A DNA stretch of 64,000 nt from Alteribacter lacisalsi (GTDB lineage Bacteria; Bacillota; Bacilli; Bacillales; Salisediminibacteriaceae). The translations under genes were made by a program, and so were the position numbers. This document shows positions 33,807 through 44,315 of the stretch, in pieces; the first letter of the stretch is position 1, and each line of letters begins with the position of its first letter. The stretch covers positions 2,108,001 through 2,172,000 of the forward strand of contig NZ_PDOF01000001.1 in the NCBI RefSeq assembly GCF_003226345.1, in the 5' to 3' direction. The notes beneath the pieces are model-generated. The model made no database searches. It was not told the origin of the DNA and saw only the letters and a list, made by a program, of their open reading frames with translations.

Positions 33807-35483
33807 TTACTGTGCAACTTTGTCTTCGTGAACTTTTTCCTCCGGATGAGCCGCGTAGGCAATCTCTTTTTCCAATTCTTTTTCAAAGCGCACTCGCTGA
33901 TTGTGAGTCCAATGAAGGCGGTAGGCAAGGTAATTCAACACATTCGTCTTCCATTTCCGGACCCATTGGATATCAAAGAAGAGGGCTCCGGTCCGGCGGT
34001 TGAAGAAATCAATCGGTGTGACAGTCATTTCTTCTTCCATGCCGTACACCAGAGAGGCAAAAACGCTTTTGGGAAGCTGAAAATGCCGCGCTTCTTCTCC
34101 GGATGTCTCGAGGATCTCATACACTCTTTTTACGTTTGATCCGTAGAGCTTTACGAGTTTCCCGGCTTCCTCTTCCGACAGACCCAGAGCTACGCCTGCT
34201 TTCGTCTGCTCCTCCAGAAAGTTTTCAAGGCCTTTTGAACCGCCCACATCACCGCCGGAAAGGACAATTTTATCCGTCGTGCATTTGGCTTTTACACCAA
34301 GATCCTTCGCAACCATATCGACGATTCGTTCCGCCATTTTACGGTATCCGGTCAGTTTTCCTCCAGCGATTGAGATCAGCCCGGATTCGGAGATGAACGT
34401 TTCATCCTTTCTGGAGATTTCGGATGCGGATTTGCCTTCTTCATGAATGAGCGGCCGCAGTCCGGCCCAGCTGGATTCCACGTCCTTTTCTTCAAGCTTG
34501 AGGCCCGGGAACATGTAGTTTGCTGCATTGAGAATATAATCCAGGTCCTGCTGTGTCATGCGGGGACTGGCGATTCTGCCGTCATAATAAGTGTCAGTGG
34601 TGCCGACATAGGTCTTTCCGTCACGGGGGATAGCAAAGATCATCCGTCCGTCGTCTTCCGTATCGAAGTACGCTGCCTGCTGTAATGGAAAACGGGACTG
34701 ATCGATTACCAGGTGAACCCCTTTGGTCAAATAAAGGTACTTCCCTTTTTTCGATCCATCTTTTTCACGGAGCTCATCCACCCAGGGACCGGCTGCATTA
34801 ACTACACGCTTGGCCCGGATATTAAAGGAGCGTCCGGAAATCAGATCGGTCACTTTCGCACCTGCAACACGGCCGTTTTCATAAAACAGCTCTTCTGCTT
34901 TCGTGTAATTTACGGCTTTTGTACCGCGGTGCACCGCTTCTTTCATAATTTCAAGGGTTAGCCTGGCGTCGTCGGTTTTGTATTCCACGTATACGCCGCT
35001 TCCTTTAAGACCGTCCTCTCTCAGCATTGGCAGTTTTTCAAGGGTTTTCTTTTTATTGAGCATGTTTCTGCGCTCTTTTCGCTTCACACCTGCAAGCTTA
35101 TCATACACTTTCAGCCCGACTGCCGTTGCCGCTTTTCCAAACGTGCCATCCTTATAAATCGGCAGAAGCATCCATTCGGGATTGGTTACGTGGGGGGCGT
35201 TTTCGTACACGATCGCCCGCTCTTTGCCGACTTCTGCGACGAGTTTCACTTCAAACTGCTTCAGGTAACGGAGACCGCCGTGAACAAGTTTTGTGGAGCG
35301 GCTTGAAGTACCGGCAGCAAAGTCCTGCATTTCCACGACACCGGTAGAGAGTCCCCGGACAGAGGCGTCAAGCGCGATGCCCGCTCCTGTAATACCGCCG
35401 CCAATCACGAGAAGATCAAGTTCCTGTCCTTCCATTTCTTCCAAATACGCATTTCTCTGAATCGCTGAAAATGGTTTTACCAT
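33807..35483 (-). CDS. glpD: Aerobic glycerol-3-phosphate dehydrogenase
   Basis: A 558-residue FAD-dependent GlpD. The dinucleotide fold DLLVIGGGITGAGIALDAS lies near residue 22, and SRSTKLVHGGLRYL, FAIPRDGKTYVGTTDT and SIAGGKLTGYRKMAE follow. The C-terminal helical domain ends in a Glu/Lys-rich tail. It oxidises glycerol 3-phosphate to dihydroxyacetone phosphate at the membrane, feeding electrons to menaquinone. The gene has its own promoter and a leader terminator of the type controlled by GlpP. The ribosome site is GAAAGGATG. Confidence 0.97.
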   Translation of the reverse strand: MVKPFSAIQRNAYLEEMEGQELDLLVIGGGITGAGIALDASVRGLSTGVVEMQDFAAGTSSRSTKLVHGGLRYLKQFEVKLVAEVGKERAIVYENAPHVTNPEWMLLPIYKDGTFGKAATAVGLKVYDKLAGVKRKERRNMLNKKKTLEKLPMLREDGLKGSGVYVEYKTDDARLTLEIMKEAVHRGTKAVNYTKAEELFYENGRVAGAKVTDLISGRSFNIRAKRVVNAAGPWVDELREKDGSKKGKYLYLTKGVHLVIDQSRFPLQQAAYFDTEDDGRMIFAIPRDGKTYVGTTDTYYDGRIASPRMTQQDLDYILNAANYMFPGLKLEEKDVESSWAGLRPLIHEEGKSASEISRKDETFISESGLISIAGGKLTGYRKMAERIVDMVAKDLGVKAKCTTDKIVLSGGDVGGSKGLENFLEEQTKAGVALGLSEEEAGKLVKLYGSNVKRVYEILETSGEEARHFQLPKSVFASLVYGMEEEMTVTPIDFFNRRTGALFFDIQWVRKWKTNVLNYLAYRLHWTHNQRVRFEKELEKEIAYAAHPEEKVHEDKVAQ

Positions 35484-35570
35484 ACTGCAGCATCCTTTCT
35501 TTTATGCATGCCTTATCGGCTGTCTGATTGATGTCTGGCCACTTTTACACTTTCAGGACGGTGAAGAAGG

Positions 35571-35645
35571 TACAAAAAAAGACCACAGCAACCCCCGTCC
35601 TCCGAAAGAGACATTTCTCCCCGGGAACTGTTTACTGTGGTCTTT
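35571..35645 (-). promoter_or_regulatory. glpD leader terminator, probable GlpP antitermination target
   Basis: AAAGACCACAG (35578-35588) pairs perfectly with CTGTGGTCTTT (35635-35645), followed on the minus strand by seven T. It lies downstream of a good promoter and about 90 bases before glpD. In B. subtilis GlpP with glycerol 3-phosphate prevents termination at such a leader; glpP is encoded in the adjacent unit. Confidence 0.82.
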
Positions 35646-35680
35646 CTCCTGTTCTCCGACCTGATTATGAACTTACTATT

Positions 35681-35709
35681 AGTATAGTATATTCCTGGTC
35701 CGGGGTAAA
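35681..35709 (-). promoter_or_regulatory. glpD promoter
   Basis: On the minus strand TTTACC (35704-35709), a 17-base spacer and TATACT (35681-35686), starting transcription about 30 bases before the leader hairpin. Confidence 0.72.
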
Positions 35710-35765
35710 GGTCTTTGCCACAGCGCGGAATTTTCCATAGGGACTGCCTGTCCTCAGCCTCCGTC

Positions 35766-37851
<2,086 letters not shown>

Positions 37852-37959
37852 TTCGTCACCTCCTGTGTTCCCTATTTTACAGAAGTGTCGAAAAAATGGA
37901 AATGACAGCTTCCTGATGGGGAGGCAGAGTGTGGCATCAAAACGAAAAACGGCCTCCCG

Positions 37960-38511
37960 CTATTGGGAAACCGCTTCTGGTTCAGTTATTAGAAATGCTG
38001 TCCTTGTTTCTTCCCACCGGTCTTCAAAAGGTTCCACGGGGAACTCAAATCCGGCAGAGGCGCTAAGATTTTCACGTTTGACAAGAACCGTACCTGAAAG
38101 GATCACATTTTCAATCACCTGGTCGGTCGTTTCGTACAGACCATTTTCAACATAATGAAAGGTAAGCCCCTCCTCGCGCAGATGGAGGTCGGCTGTAACT
38201 TCTGCATCCTTCACAGGATCTTTCGTCTCATTATCATACACAAATACTTGAAGTGTCACATGATCGCCTTCCCGGATTGGATTTTCTCTCGTGTAGGTCT
38301 GCACCGACCAGTCTGCCGCTTCCTCCTGTGCAGGCGGCTCGATTTGTCCCGGCAGCCAGAGGAAAAAGACAGTTGTAATCCATAAAAACGCCATGGCAAT
38401 GGCAGCCGGCAGCTTCCAGTCAGGGATCTTAGGCTGGGGACCGGCAGGTGTATGAGAAGGCTCGCTGTCAGACAGCTGCCCTTTACTGTTCCTGTTATCT
38501 TGTTCATTCAT
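37960..38511 (-). CDS. Membrane-anchored YtkA/FixH-like protein
   Basis: A 183-residue protein with a hydrophilic cytosolic start, one membrane helix (about 33-53, LPAAIAMAFLWITTVFFLWL) and an extracellular domain (about 70-165). The domain shows the pattern HVTLQVFVYDNETKDPVKDAEV ... FHYVENGLYETT, typical of YtkA-like/FixH Ig-fold domains implicated in copper handling or cytochrome oxidase assembly. No Cys or Met cluster is seen. The start at 38511 is set by GGGAGG; the frame is open to 38694 but crosses a repeat. Single-gene unit, function inferred only at family level. Confidence 0.72.
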   Translation of the reverse strand: MNEQDNRNSKGQLSDSEPSHTPAGPQPKIPDWKLPAAIAMAFLWITTVFFLWLPGQIEPPAQEEAADWSVQTYTRENPIREGDHVTLQVFVYDNETKDPVKDAEVTADLHLREEGLTFHYVENGLYETTDQVIENVILSGTVLVKRENLSASAGFEFPVEPFEDRWEETRTAFLITEPEAVSQ

Positions 38512-38617
38512 CGGCTGTTCCTCCCTTCCCCCATCAGCATAGGCAAACAGGGCGGGAGATAAACCTTGAGCCTCAATTGAATGAGAACATTCTGAGTGAC
38601 ATGGAACAGCTAAAACC

Positions 38618-38670
38618 TCTAATGGTGACGCTAAAAGCTCTAAACAAAAACTAAAACCCCTAAAAAAAAT
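38618..38670. repeat. Short TCTRAA-type array, locus 2
   Basis: TCTAATGG, TCTAAACA and CCTAAAAA start at 38618, 38639 and 38659 (21- and 20-base steps), each preceded by CTAAAA about 8 bases earlier. It resembles the 9.1-kb array. Confidence 0.55.
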
Positions 38671-38672
38671 CA

Positions 38673-38712
38673 GAGCTATAAGCTGGACCTGCAATGGTCC
38701 TGCTTATAGCTC
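38673..38712 (-). terminator. Terminator of the YhcX-type gene
   Basis: GAGCTATAAGC (38673-38683) pairs with GCTTATAGCTC (38702-38712), with an inner GGACC/GGTCC stem; the minus strand continues TGATTTTTTTT. Confidence 0.9.
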
Positions 38713-38752
38713 CTATTCAATGTCAGCTAAAGCCTTTCATCCGGCTCTTCGT

Positions 38753-40294
38753 CTAACAGTCTGATTGAATCTTGAACAGATCTTTGCGGCGGTCCTTCCA
38801 CTGTGTCACGCTGCCTGACTTACGGGAGCGGCGCAGAAGTTCCGTGTCCACGTCACCGACGACGACCGTCTCGATGTTCGGGTTGCACTCACCTACGATC
38901 CCGTCACGTGGGAATGGATAGTCGGACGGTGTGAAAATGCCGCTCTGCGCGTACTGAATGTCCATGTTTTCCACCTGGGTCAGGTTTCCAACAGTCCCAC
39001 TGATCACCGTGTACACCTGGTTTTCAATGGCTCGGGCCTGGGCACAGTAACGTACGCGGAGGTAGCCCTGTTTTTCGTCTGTACAGAACGGACAGAAAAT
39101 AATATTTGCACCTTTTTCTGTTGCGATACGGCCGAGCTCCGGGAATTGGATATCATAGCAGATCTGGATCGCAATTTTCCCGCAGTCGGTGTCAAACACG
39201 TTGACCTTGTCACCGCCCCGGATCCCCCAGAATTTGCGCTCGTTCGGCGTGATGTGAAGCTTGTACTGCTTTTCGATCGTCCCGTCGCGGCGGAACAGGT
39301 ACGAAATGTTATAGATGTCCCCTTCTTCCTCCACAAAGTGGGAGCCTCCGATAATGTTGACATTATATTTGACCGCAAAATCTGTGAACACTTGAATGTA
39401 ATCCTCAGTGTATTCCGCAAGGCGTCGTATCGCCCGGCTCGGACTCTTTTCGTCGATAAATGAAAGCAGCTGTGTCGTGAAAATTTCCGGAAACACAACA
39501 AAATCCGCCTGATAGCTCGCGCCTACGTCCGCGTAATACTCGCACTGCTTTGCAAACTCCTCAAAGCTGTCGATCTTTTTCATCATGTACTGAATCACGC
39601 AGATGCGGACCGGAAACGATGTTTTGAAATGCCGTTTCGTCGTAGCCTGATAGTCCACGTTGTTCCATTCCATAAGCGTGGCATACTTCATCGATGCCTT
39701 GTCGTCCTTCAGGTAGTCCCGGTTCACCCGCTTAAGGCTGAAGCCGTTCATCACCTGAAAGGTGAGCACCGGATCAAACACGTTATGGCGGATCACTTCC
39801 TCCACATACTCCCGCGGTGTCATCTCATCAGCATGTTTGCTGTAATTCGGAATCCTGCCGCCAATAATGATGCTTTTCAAATTCAGTTTTCGCGCCAGAT
39901 CCTTCCTGGCTTCATACAGTCTGCGGCCGATTTTCATCCGGCGGTATGCCGGGTCGACCATTACTTCAATACCATATAGGTTGTACCCGTCCGGATCGTG
40001 GTTGGTTATATAGCCTTCATCGGTAATCTCATCCCACGTATGCTGATCATCATACTCATCGAAGTTAATGATCAGGCTCGAACACGATCCGATAATTTCC
40101 CCGTCATATTCGGCACAGAATTGCCCCTCCGGAAAAAGTGCCAGATGGCTCTCGAGCTGTTTCCGCTTCCAGCCAAGCATGTTTGGAAAACATACTTTTG
40201 ACAGCTCAATAATCTTGTCAATATCTCGCTCCTCAATCGGACGGATAATCATTTTCTTTTCAAATTTTGAAATATCCAGTGGTCCCGCACTCAT
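38753..40294 (-). CDS. GNAT acetyltransferase-nitrilase fusion, YhcX type
   Basis: A 513-residue fusion. Residues about 15-200 are a GNAT N-acetyltransferase (IIRPIEERDIDKIIELSKVCF ... GIEVMVDPAYRRMKIGRRLYEARKDLAR). Residues about 225-490 are a carbon-nitrogen hydrolase with the catalytic Glu of FPEIF, Lys of QYKLHITPNE and Cys of IQICYDIQFPE. The same architecture is found in B. subtilis YhcX. The substrate is unknown to me; an amide or nitrile hydrolysis coupled with acyl transfer is possible. The start at 40294 follows AGGAAGAGG. Single gene. Confidence 0.93.
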   Translation of the reverse strand: MSAGPLDISKFEKKMIIRPIEERDIDKIIELSKVCFPNMLGWKRKQLESHLALFPEGQFCAEYDGEIIGSCSSLIINFDEYDDQHTWDEITDEGYITNHDPDGYNLYGIEVMVDPAYRRMKIGRRLYEARKDLARKLNLKSIIIGGRIPNYSKHADEMTPREYVEEVIRHNVFDPVLTFQVMNGFSLKRVNRDYLKDDKASMKYATLMEWNNVDYQATTKRHFKTSFPVRICVIQYMMKKIDSFEEFAKQCEYYADVGASYQADFVVFPEIFTTQLLSFIDEKSPSRAIRRLAEYTEDYIQVFTDFAVKYNVNIIGGSHFVEEEGDIYNISYLFRRDGTIEKQYKLHITPNERKFWGIRGGDKVNVFDTDCGKIAIQICYDIQFPELGRIATEKGANIIFCPFCTDEKQGYLRVRYCAQARAIENQVYTVISGTVGNLTQVENMDIQYAQSGIFTPSDYPFPRDGIVGECNPNIETVVVGDVDTELLRRSRKSGSVTQWKDRRKDLFKIQSDC

Positions 40295-40468
40295 GGGCCT
40301 CTTCCTTTCTTTCCGGTAAGTACCGCTTGCTATCCTAAATTTAGTACGAACGAACGGGAAAAGCAACGTTTAACCACGAATACCGTCGTATCCATTGTCT
40401 GCCTCCAAACATCCACTTAAATTGACTGTTTTTTTTCGAATCTAATGTCTATATTTTCTGACAGATGT

Positions 40469-40545
40469 GTTAAACTGTCTTTAACTCTTTTCAGACAAGT
40501 TTAAACGCACAATCTCCCGCCGGCTTTTTAAGGGTCAATTACCGG
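40469..40545. promoter_or_regulatory. Two dyads upstream of the receiver gene
   Basis: GTTAAACTGTC (40469-40479) faces GACAAGTTTAAAC (40494-40506), an imperfect inverted repeat. A second dyad, GCCGG/CCGGC, spans about 40519-40545. They lie in the 284-base gap before the receiver gene and may be operators or leader structures; no clear promoter was found. Confidence 0.35.
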
Positions 40546-40578
40546 CAGGGGGACGTAATGACATAAGGGGGTTCGTTC

Positions 40579-40974
40579 ATGGAGTTCGACCAATTTTCCG
40601 TATTAATCTGCGATGATTCCCAAATGGTGCGCAGACACATTAGAGAGACCGTGGAACTGATCGGTGCCGGCACGGTGTTTGAAGCAAAAAACGGCTGTGA
40701 GGCTGTGGACATCTGCAAGCTGCACAAACCGCAGATTGTGATTATGGACATTATTATGCCCGTTAAGGACGGTATTCAGGCTCTGAAGGAAATTGTCCGC
40801 CTCTCTCCTGACACGAGAGTGATCATGGCATCGTCAGCGGGAACTGACATCCACCTGAAAAAAACCATTATGCTCGGGGCCTTTGATACCATCCAGAAGC
40901 CCATCAGTGAAATTGTGATTCGTGATCTGGTGCAGAAAGCCGTTTTCGAGTCTGCCCGAAGCACAACGATCTGA
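40579..40974 (+). CDS. Stand-alone CheY-like receiver
   Basis: A 131-residue single receiver domain: acid pocket D12-D13, phosphorylation site D57 (VIMDIIMP), switch Ser86 and Lys107 (QKPIS). No output domain follows. It resembles CheY-like sporulation or chemotaxis receivers, but no kinase, che or fli gene is nearby, so its partner is unknown. The ATG follows AAGGGGG. It has its own terminator, so it is a single-gene unit. Confidence 0.9.
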   Translation: MEFDQFSVLICDDSQMVRRHIRETVELIGAGTVFEAKNGCEAVDICKLHKPQIVIMDIIMPVKDGIQALKEIVRLSPDTRVIMASSAGTDIHLKKTIMLGAFDTIQKPISEIVIRDLVQKAVFESARSTTI

Positions 40975-40982
40975 CCGGAACA

Positions 40983-41010
40983 ACCGGAAAACAGAAGTCC
41001 GGTATTTTTT
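40983..41010 (+). terminator. Terminator of the receiver gene
   Basis: ACCGGA (40983-40988) pairs with TCCGGT (40998-41003), followed by a T-rich run with six consecutive T (41005-41010). Confidence 0.75.
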
Positions 41011-41075
41011 CCCATGCAGATCCCTTTCTGTCTGCCCGTTAATCGTTTACAATGAAAATTGAATGATTGAAATAA

Positions 41076-41165
41076 AGACTAGGGGTGGCTGTTCACGCAG
41101 TCTGAGAAAAAGGGAGTGTCCTTTTACCCTCGAACCTGATCTGGCTCGTACCAGCGTAGGGAAGT
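41076..41165 (+). ncRNA. TPP (thi-box) riboswitch
   Basis: Conserved thi-box blocks are ACTAGGGGTGG near 41079, TCTGAGAAAAAGG at 41101, ACCCTCGAACCTGATCTGG, and ACCAGCGTAGGGAAGT ending near 41165. With TPP bound, the terminator at 41188-41221 forms and the thiE-thiS-thiG-thiO operon is shut off. Confidence 0.97.
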
Positions 41166-41187
41166 CGATGCACACACAGGCCAGCAG

Positions 41188-41221
41188 CCGTATTCCATCG
41201 ACACCGGAATACGGTTTTTTT
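41188..41221 (+). terminator. Expression-platform terminator of the TPP riboswitch
   Basis: CCGTATTCC (41188-41196) pairs with GGAATACGG (41206-41214), followed by seven T. Confidence 0.95.
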
Positions 41222-41225
41222 ATTA

Positions 41226-41408
41226 CGCTGTTTTCGGATAAATTGTTGCTTTTCGTAAAATTAGTTATGAAGCGGAAGGCGGCGTCTCCTGCGGGAATAG
41301 CATCAGCGGAAGACCCCGCAGGGCGTTTTTGCCAAGGAGGCTGAAGCGATGCCCGCGGAAAGCTTCCGCCTGCAGCGTGAAAAAACAACAATCTTTACGA
41401 AAAGAGCG
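41226..41408. repeat. 183-bp dyad element in the thi leader
   Basis: The outer arms CGCTGTTTTCG...AATTGTTGCTTTT (41226-41253) and AACAACAATCTTTACGAAAAG...CG (41384-41408, read in the opposite sense) are inverted copies. Inner blocks include GCGGAAGG/CTTCCGC and CCTGCGGG/CCCCGCAGG. I recognise the inner GC-rich part as a dispersed non-coding repeat common in Bacillaceae genomes (knowledge from memory). It lies between the TPP terminator and thiE, so it is part of the operon's leader RNA. Confidence 0.7.
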
Positions 41409-41488
41409 TTTTATTATCAGCAGATTGAAGCGAACGCGCAATCCAGCCTCACACATCACAACATTTAACGAAAGGCGGTCTTACACCC

Positions 41489-42121
41489 ATGAAAGATTTC
41501 TCTCTTTACGCCATCACAGGTGAGCAGTTTCATCCGGGACGGGACCTGGTCACTGTAATGGAAGAAGCGATTCTCGGAGGAGCAGATATCATCCAGCTCC
41601 GTGACAAAACCAGCAGTAAACGGGACGTACTTGAAAAAGCAAGGGCTCTCCGCGGCCTTACCCGAAAGCATGATGTTACTTTTATTGTAAACGACCATAT
41701 CGATATCGCCCTCACTGTGGATGCAGACGGCATTCACCTTGGCCAGGACGATCTTCCTCTGGAGGATGCCCGGCGCATCATGGGTCCAGACAAAATTATC
41801 GGTATTTCCACCCACCATATCGGTGAAGCAAGGGCTGCGGAAGCCGGAGGTGCGGATTATATCGGCGCCGGTCCTGTATTTCCTACTAAAAGCAAAACCG
41901 ACGTCGTTGACCCTGTAACAACCGGCTACATTCGCCAGGTGGCTGCAGAAATCCGCATCCCCTTTGTAGCGATCGGCGGAATCAAACTGCACAACGTGGA
42001 CCAGGTGACAGAGGCCGGCGCCGAGCGTGTCTGTGCGATCAGCGAAATCGTCGGTGCAGAGGACATTAAGGACGTATGCCGCCGGTTCCGCGCACGCCTT
42101 CCGGTTAGGGAGGGGAAATAA
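41489..42121 (+). CDS. thiE: Thiamine-phosphate synthase
   Basis: A 210-residue TIM-barrel enzyme that joins HMP-PP and thiazole phosphate to make thiamine phosphate. Motifs: IIQLRDK (about 34-40), FIVNDHIDIAL, DGIHLGQDDLP, GISTHH and GADYIGAGPVFPTKSK. It is the first gene of a four-gene thi operon behind the TPP riboswitch. An AAAGGCGG ribosome site lies 9 bases before the ATG. thiM and thiD are not present here. Confidence 0.96.
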   Translation: MKDFSLYAITGEQFHPGRDLVTVMEEAILGGADIIQLRDKTSSKRDVLEKARALRGLTRKHDVTFIVNDHIDIALTVDADGIHLGQDDLPLEDARRIMGPDKIIGISTHHIGEARAAEAGGADYIGAGPVFPTKSKTDVVDPVTTGYIRQVAAEIRIPFVAIGGIKLHNVDQVTEAGAERVCAISEIVGAEDIKDVCRRFRARLPVREGK

Positions 42122-42123
42122 TA

Positions 42124-42321
42124 ATGAAAATCGTTGTTAACGGAGAAGAACATCTTATTGACGCACGGAACGTCTCAGACGTAGTCGCCCACTTTAACCT
42201 GGAGCCAAAGCTTGTGGTCGCAGAAATCGACGGACGTATTCTTGACCGGGCGGATTGGGAGCGCACCTCTATTGAAGAAAATGCCCGGCTTGAACTTGTC
42301 CAATTTATCGGAGGAGGATGA
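42124..42321 (+). CDS. thiS: Sulfur carrier protein ThiS
   Basis: A 65-residue beta-grasp protein ([12 protein letters not shown] ... [15 protein letters not shown] ... [14 protein letters not shown]). The C-terminal Gly-Gly is the site adenylated by ThiF and converted to a thiocarboxylate that donates sulfur to the thiazole ring. It ends with one more Gly than the usual GG. It lies 2 bases after thiE and 4 bases before thiG, so it is tightly coupled with both. thiF is not in the window. Confidence 0.94.
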   Translation: MKIVVNGEEHLIDARNVSDVVAHFNLEPKLVVAEIDGRILDRADWERTSIEENARLELVQFIGGG

Positions 42322-42325
42322 CACC

Positions 42326-43108
42326 ATGAATAAGCAGAACCTTACGATCGGCGGAAAAGAACTCCGCTCCCGCTTTTTTCTGGGAACCGGACGCTACCCG
42401 AACCCCTTCGTGCAAAACGAAGCGATCCGGGCGTCAGACGCAGAAATCCTGACATTTGCGATACGCCGGGTTAATCTTGAAGCACCGGGCGAGGATGCGA
42501 TTCTCCAGCACCTTGAGGAGGAACGGAACTTTACCTACCTGCCGAACACATCAGGGGCAAAGACCGCGGAAGAGGCCGTCCGGATTGCCCGCCTTGCGAG
42601 AGCATCCGGCCTGAGTGACTGGATCAAAGTGGAAATCAGTGCGAACGAGAAAACGCTCCTTCCTGATCCGATCGAAACCCTCAAGGCAACAGAGACGCTC
42701 GTATCAGAGGGCTTTACTGTTCTTCCTTATACGTCGGACGACCCGGTTCTCTGTAAGCGCCTTGAAGAAGCGGGAGCTGCCGCCGTTATGCCGGGCGGAT
42801 CTCCAATCGGTACAGGCCTTGGGATTTTAAATCCCTACAATTTGGGGCTGATAATAGAAGAAGCGAACGTGCCGATCATTGTCGATGCAGGACTCGGTTC
42901 GGCCATGGATGTGACACAGGCCATGGAACTAGGGGCTGACGGCGTCCTGATGAACACCCCTGTTGCCCGGGCGAAAAACCCGGTCAAAATGGCCGAAGCG
43001 ATGAAACTGGCCATCGAAGCCGGCCGTCTCAGCTACGAAGCGGGCAGAATACCGAAGAAAAAGTATGCTACTGCTTCGAGCGGCCTGCCTTCGTTTATAT
43101 CGAACTGA
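42326..43108 (+). CDS. thiG: Thiazole synthase
   Basis: A 260-residue ThiG. It opens [21 protein letters not shown] and contains [33 protein letters not shown] (probable Schiff-base Lys region), [13 protein letters not shown] and [31 protein letters not shown]. It condenses 1-deoxyxylulose phosphate, dehydroglycine and ThiS thiocarboxylate into the thiazole. The start at 42326 follows GGAGGAGG; the frame is open further upstream inside thiS. The ring-forming imine is supplied by ThiO. Confidence 0.96.
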   Translation: MNKQNLTIGGKELRSRFFLGTGRYPNPFVQNEAIRASDAEILTFAIRRVNLEAPGEDAILQHLEEERNFTYLPNTSGAKTAEEAVRIARLARASGLSDWIKVEISANEKTLLPDPIETLKATETLVSEGFTVLPYTSDDPVLCKRLEEAGAAAVMPGGSPIGTGLGILNPYNLGLIIEEANVPIIVDAGLGSAMDVTQAMELGADGVLMNTPVARAKNPVKMAEAMKLAIEAGRLSYEAGRIPKKKYATASSGLPSFISN

Positions 43109-43132
43109 CTTTTGATAGGAGGCCCATAGGAT

Positions 43133-44245
43133 ATGAGTGAACGCATTGTTATTCTTGGCGGCGGAATAATTGGCCTTTCCGCCGCCTTTTCTCTGTTAAA
43201 ACGGGGATACCATGTGACCATTCTGGAGAAAAACACATGCGGCGGCCAGGCGAGCGGCGCTGCGGCGGGAATGCTCGCTCCTTTTTCCGAAATCAGCGAG
43301 GATCCGGACCCTTTTTTCACGTTCTGTCTCGACAGCCTGCGTCAGTTTGCCGGCTGGCAGGCGGAGGTGAAGGAAGTATCCGGGATGGATTTTGAGTATA
43401 GCGAGAGCGGCAGTCTGCATGCGGTTTATCACGAATCTGACCTCCTCGGACTTGAAAGCCGGATTGAGTGGCAGAAAAAGTTCGGCTCACAGGCTGAAAC
43501 CATAGAAGGCAAGCGGCTTCAAAAAATGGAACCACTTCTGTCTGAAGAGGTGCTGGCAGCGATATATTCACCGGATGAAGCGCACGTGTATGCACCTGGC
43601 TACGCCCAGGCTCTGGAGAAAGCGTGCGGCAACATGGGAGCAGCGATTGAAGACCGGCTCGAATCCGTGACTGTTCGTGGCTACCACGAGTCTGTGGAAC
43701 TGGAAGCTGCAGATGGCCGGACTTTTACCGGTGACCGGCTCGTTGTCTGTTCAGGCGCCTGGTCAGGTGAGCTCGAGGATACGTTTGGCATCCGCATTCC
43801 GGTTTTTCCGATTCGCGGTCAGATCTGTGCCTATGAACGGGACTGTGCGGATGTGAAACACATTATCTCCTCCAGTCAGGGCTACCTCGTCCCGAAACAG
43901 AACGGCACCATCGTTAACGGGGCTTCAGAGGATATCAGCGGCTTTGATACGAGTGTGACGGAAAAAGGCATTTCCCGACTCGTGAACTGGAACCACCGGA
44001 TGCTGCCGTTTCTTCGGGAGCGGGAGCCGTTTCACACATGGGCAGGTCTGAGGCCGGCGACCCAGGACGGTTATCCTCTCCTCGGAGCACTGGCAGATGC
44101 GCCTCATGTGATTTTCGCCACGGGCCACTACCGGAACGGTATTCTGCTGAGTCCGGCTACAGGGGAGGCGATCGCGGACATTATAGATGGAACCGGTCTG
44201 GCCGAGCATACACAGCGTGCGTTTTTACCTGAACGGTTCACATAA
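43133..44245 (+). CDS. thiO: Glycine oxidase
   Basis: A 370-residue FAD flavoenzyme of the DAAO family. VILGGGIIGLSAAFSLLKRGYHVTILEK binds FAD at the N-terminus; GQASGAAAGMLAPFSE and the C-terminal GLRPATQDGYPLLG and FATGHYRNGILLSP are typical of ThiO. It oxidises glycine to the imine used by ThiG. The gene order thiE-thiS-thiG-thiO differs from the B. subtilis tenA-thiOSGF order. AGGAGG precedes the ATG. Confidence 0.95.
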   Translation: MSERIVILGGGIIGLSAAFSLLKRGYHVTILEKNTCGGQASGAAAGMLAPFSEISEDPDPFFTFCLDSLRQFAGWQAEVKEVSGMDFEYSESGSLHAVYHESDLLGLESRIEWQKKFGSQAETIEGKRLQKMEPLLSEEVLAAIYSPDEAHVYAPGYAQALEKACGNMGAAIEDRLESVTVRGYHESVELEAADGRTFTGDRLVVCSGAWSGELEDTFGIRIPVFPIRGQICAYERDCADVKHIISSSQGYLVPKQNGTIVNGASEDISGFDTSVTEKGISRLVNWNHRMLPFLREREPFHTWAGLRPATQDGYPLLGALADAPHVIFATGHYRNGILLSPATGEAIADIIDGTGLAEHTQRAFLPERFT

Positions 44246-44263
44246 GTTTCTCTTTTGCCGGCT

Positions 44264-44285
44264 ATACGAACAGGCTCATTCGTAT
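44264..44285. promoter_or_regulatory. Short dyad after thiO
   Basis: ATACGAA (44264-44270) and TTCGTAT (44279-44285) form a 7-bp dyad around 8 bases. Without a T-run it is a weak terminator at best; an operator for the next gene is also possible. Confidence 0.35.
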
Positions 44286-44315
44286 TATGATGGAGAGAGA
44301 AATTGAGGTGGAAAC

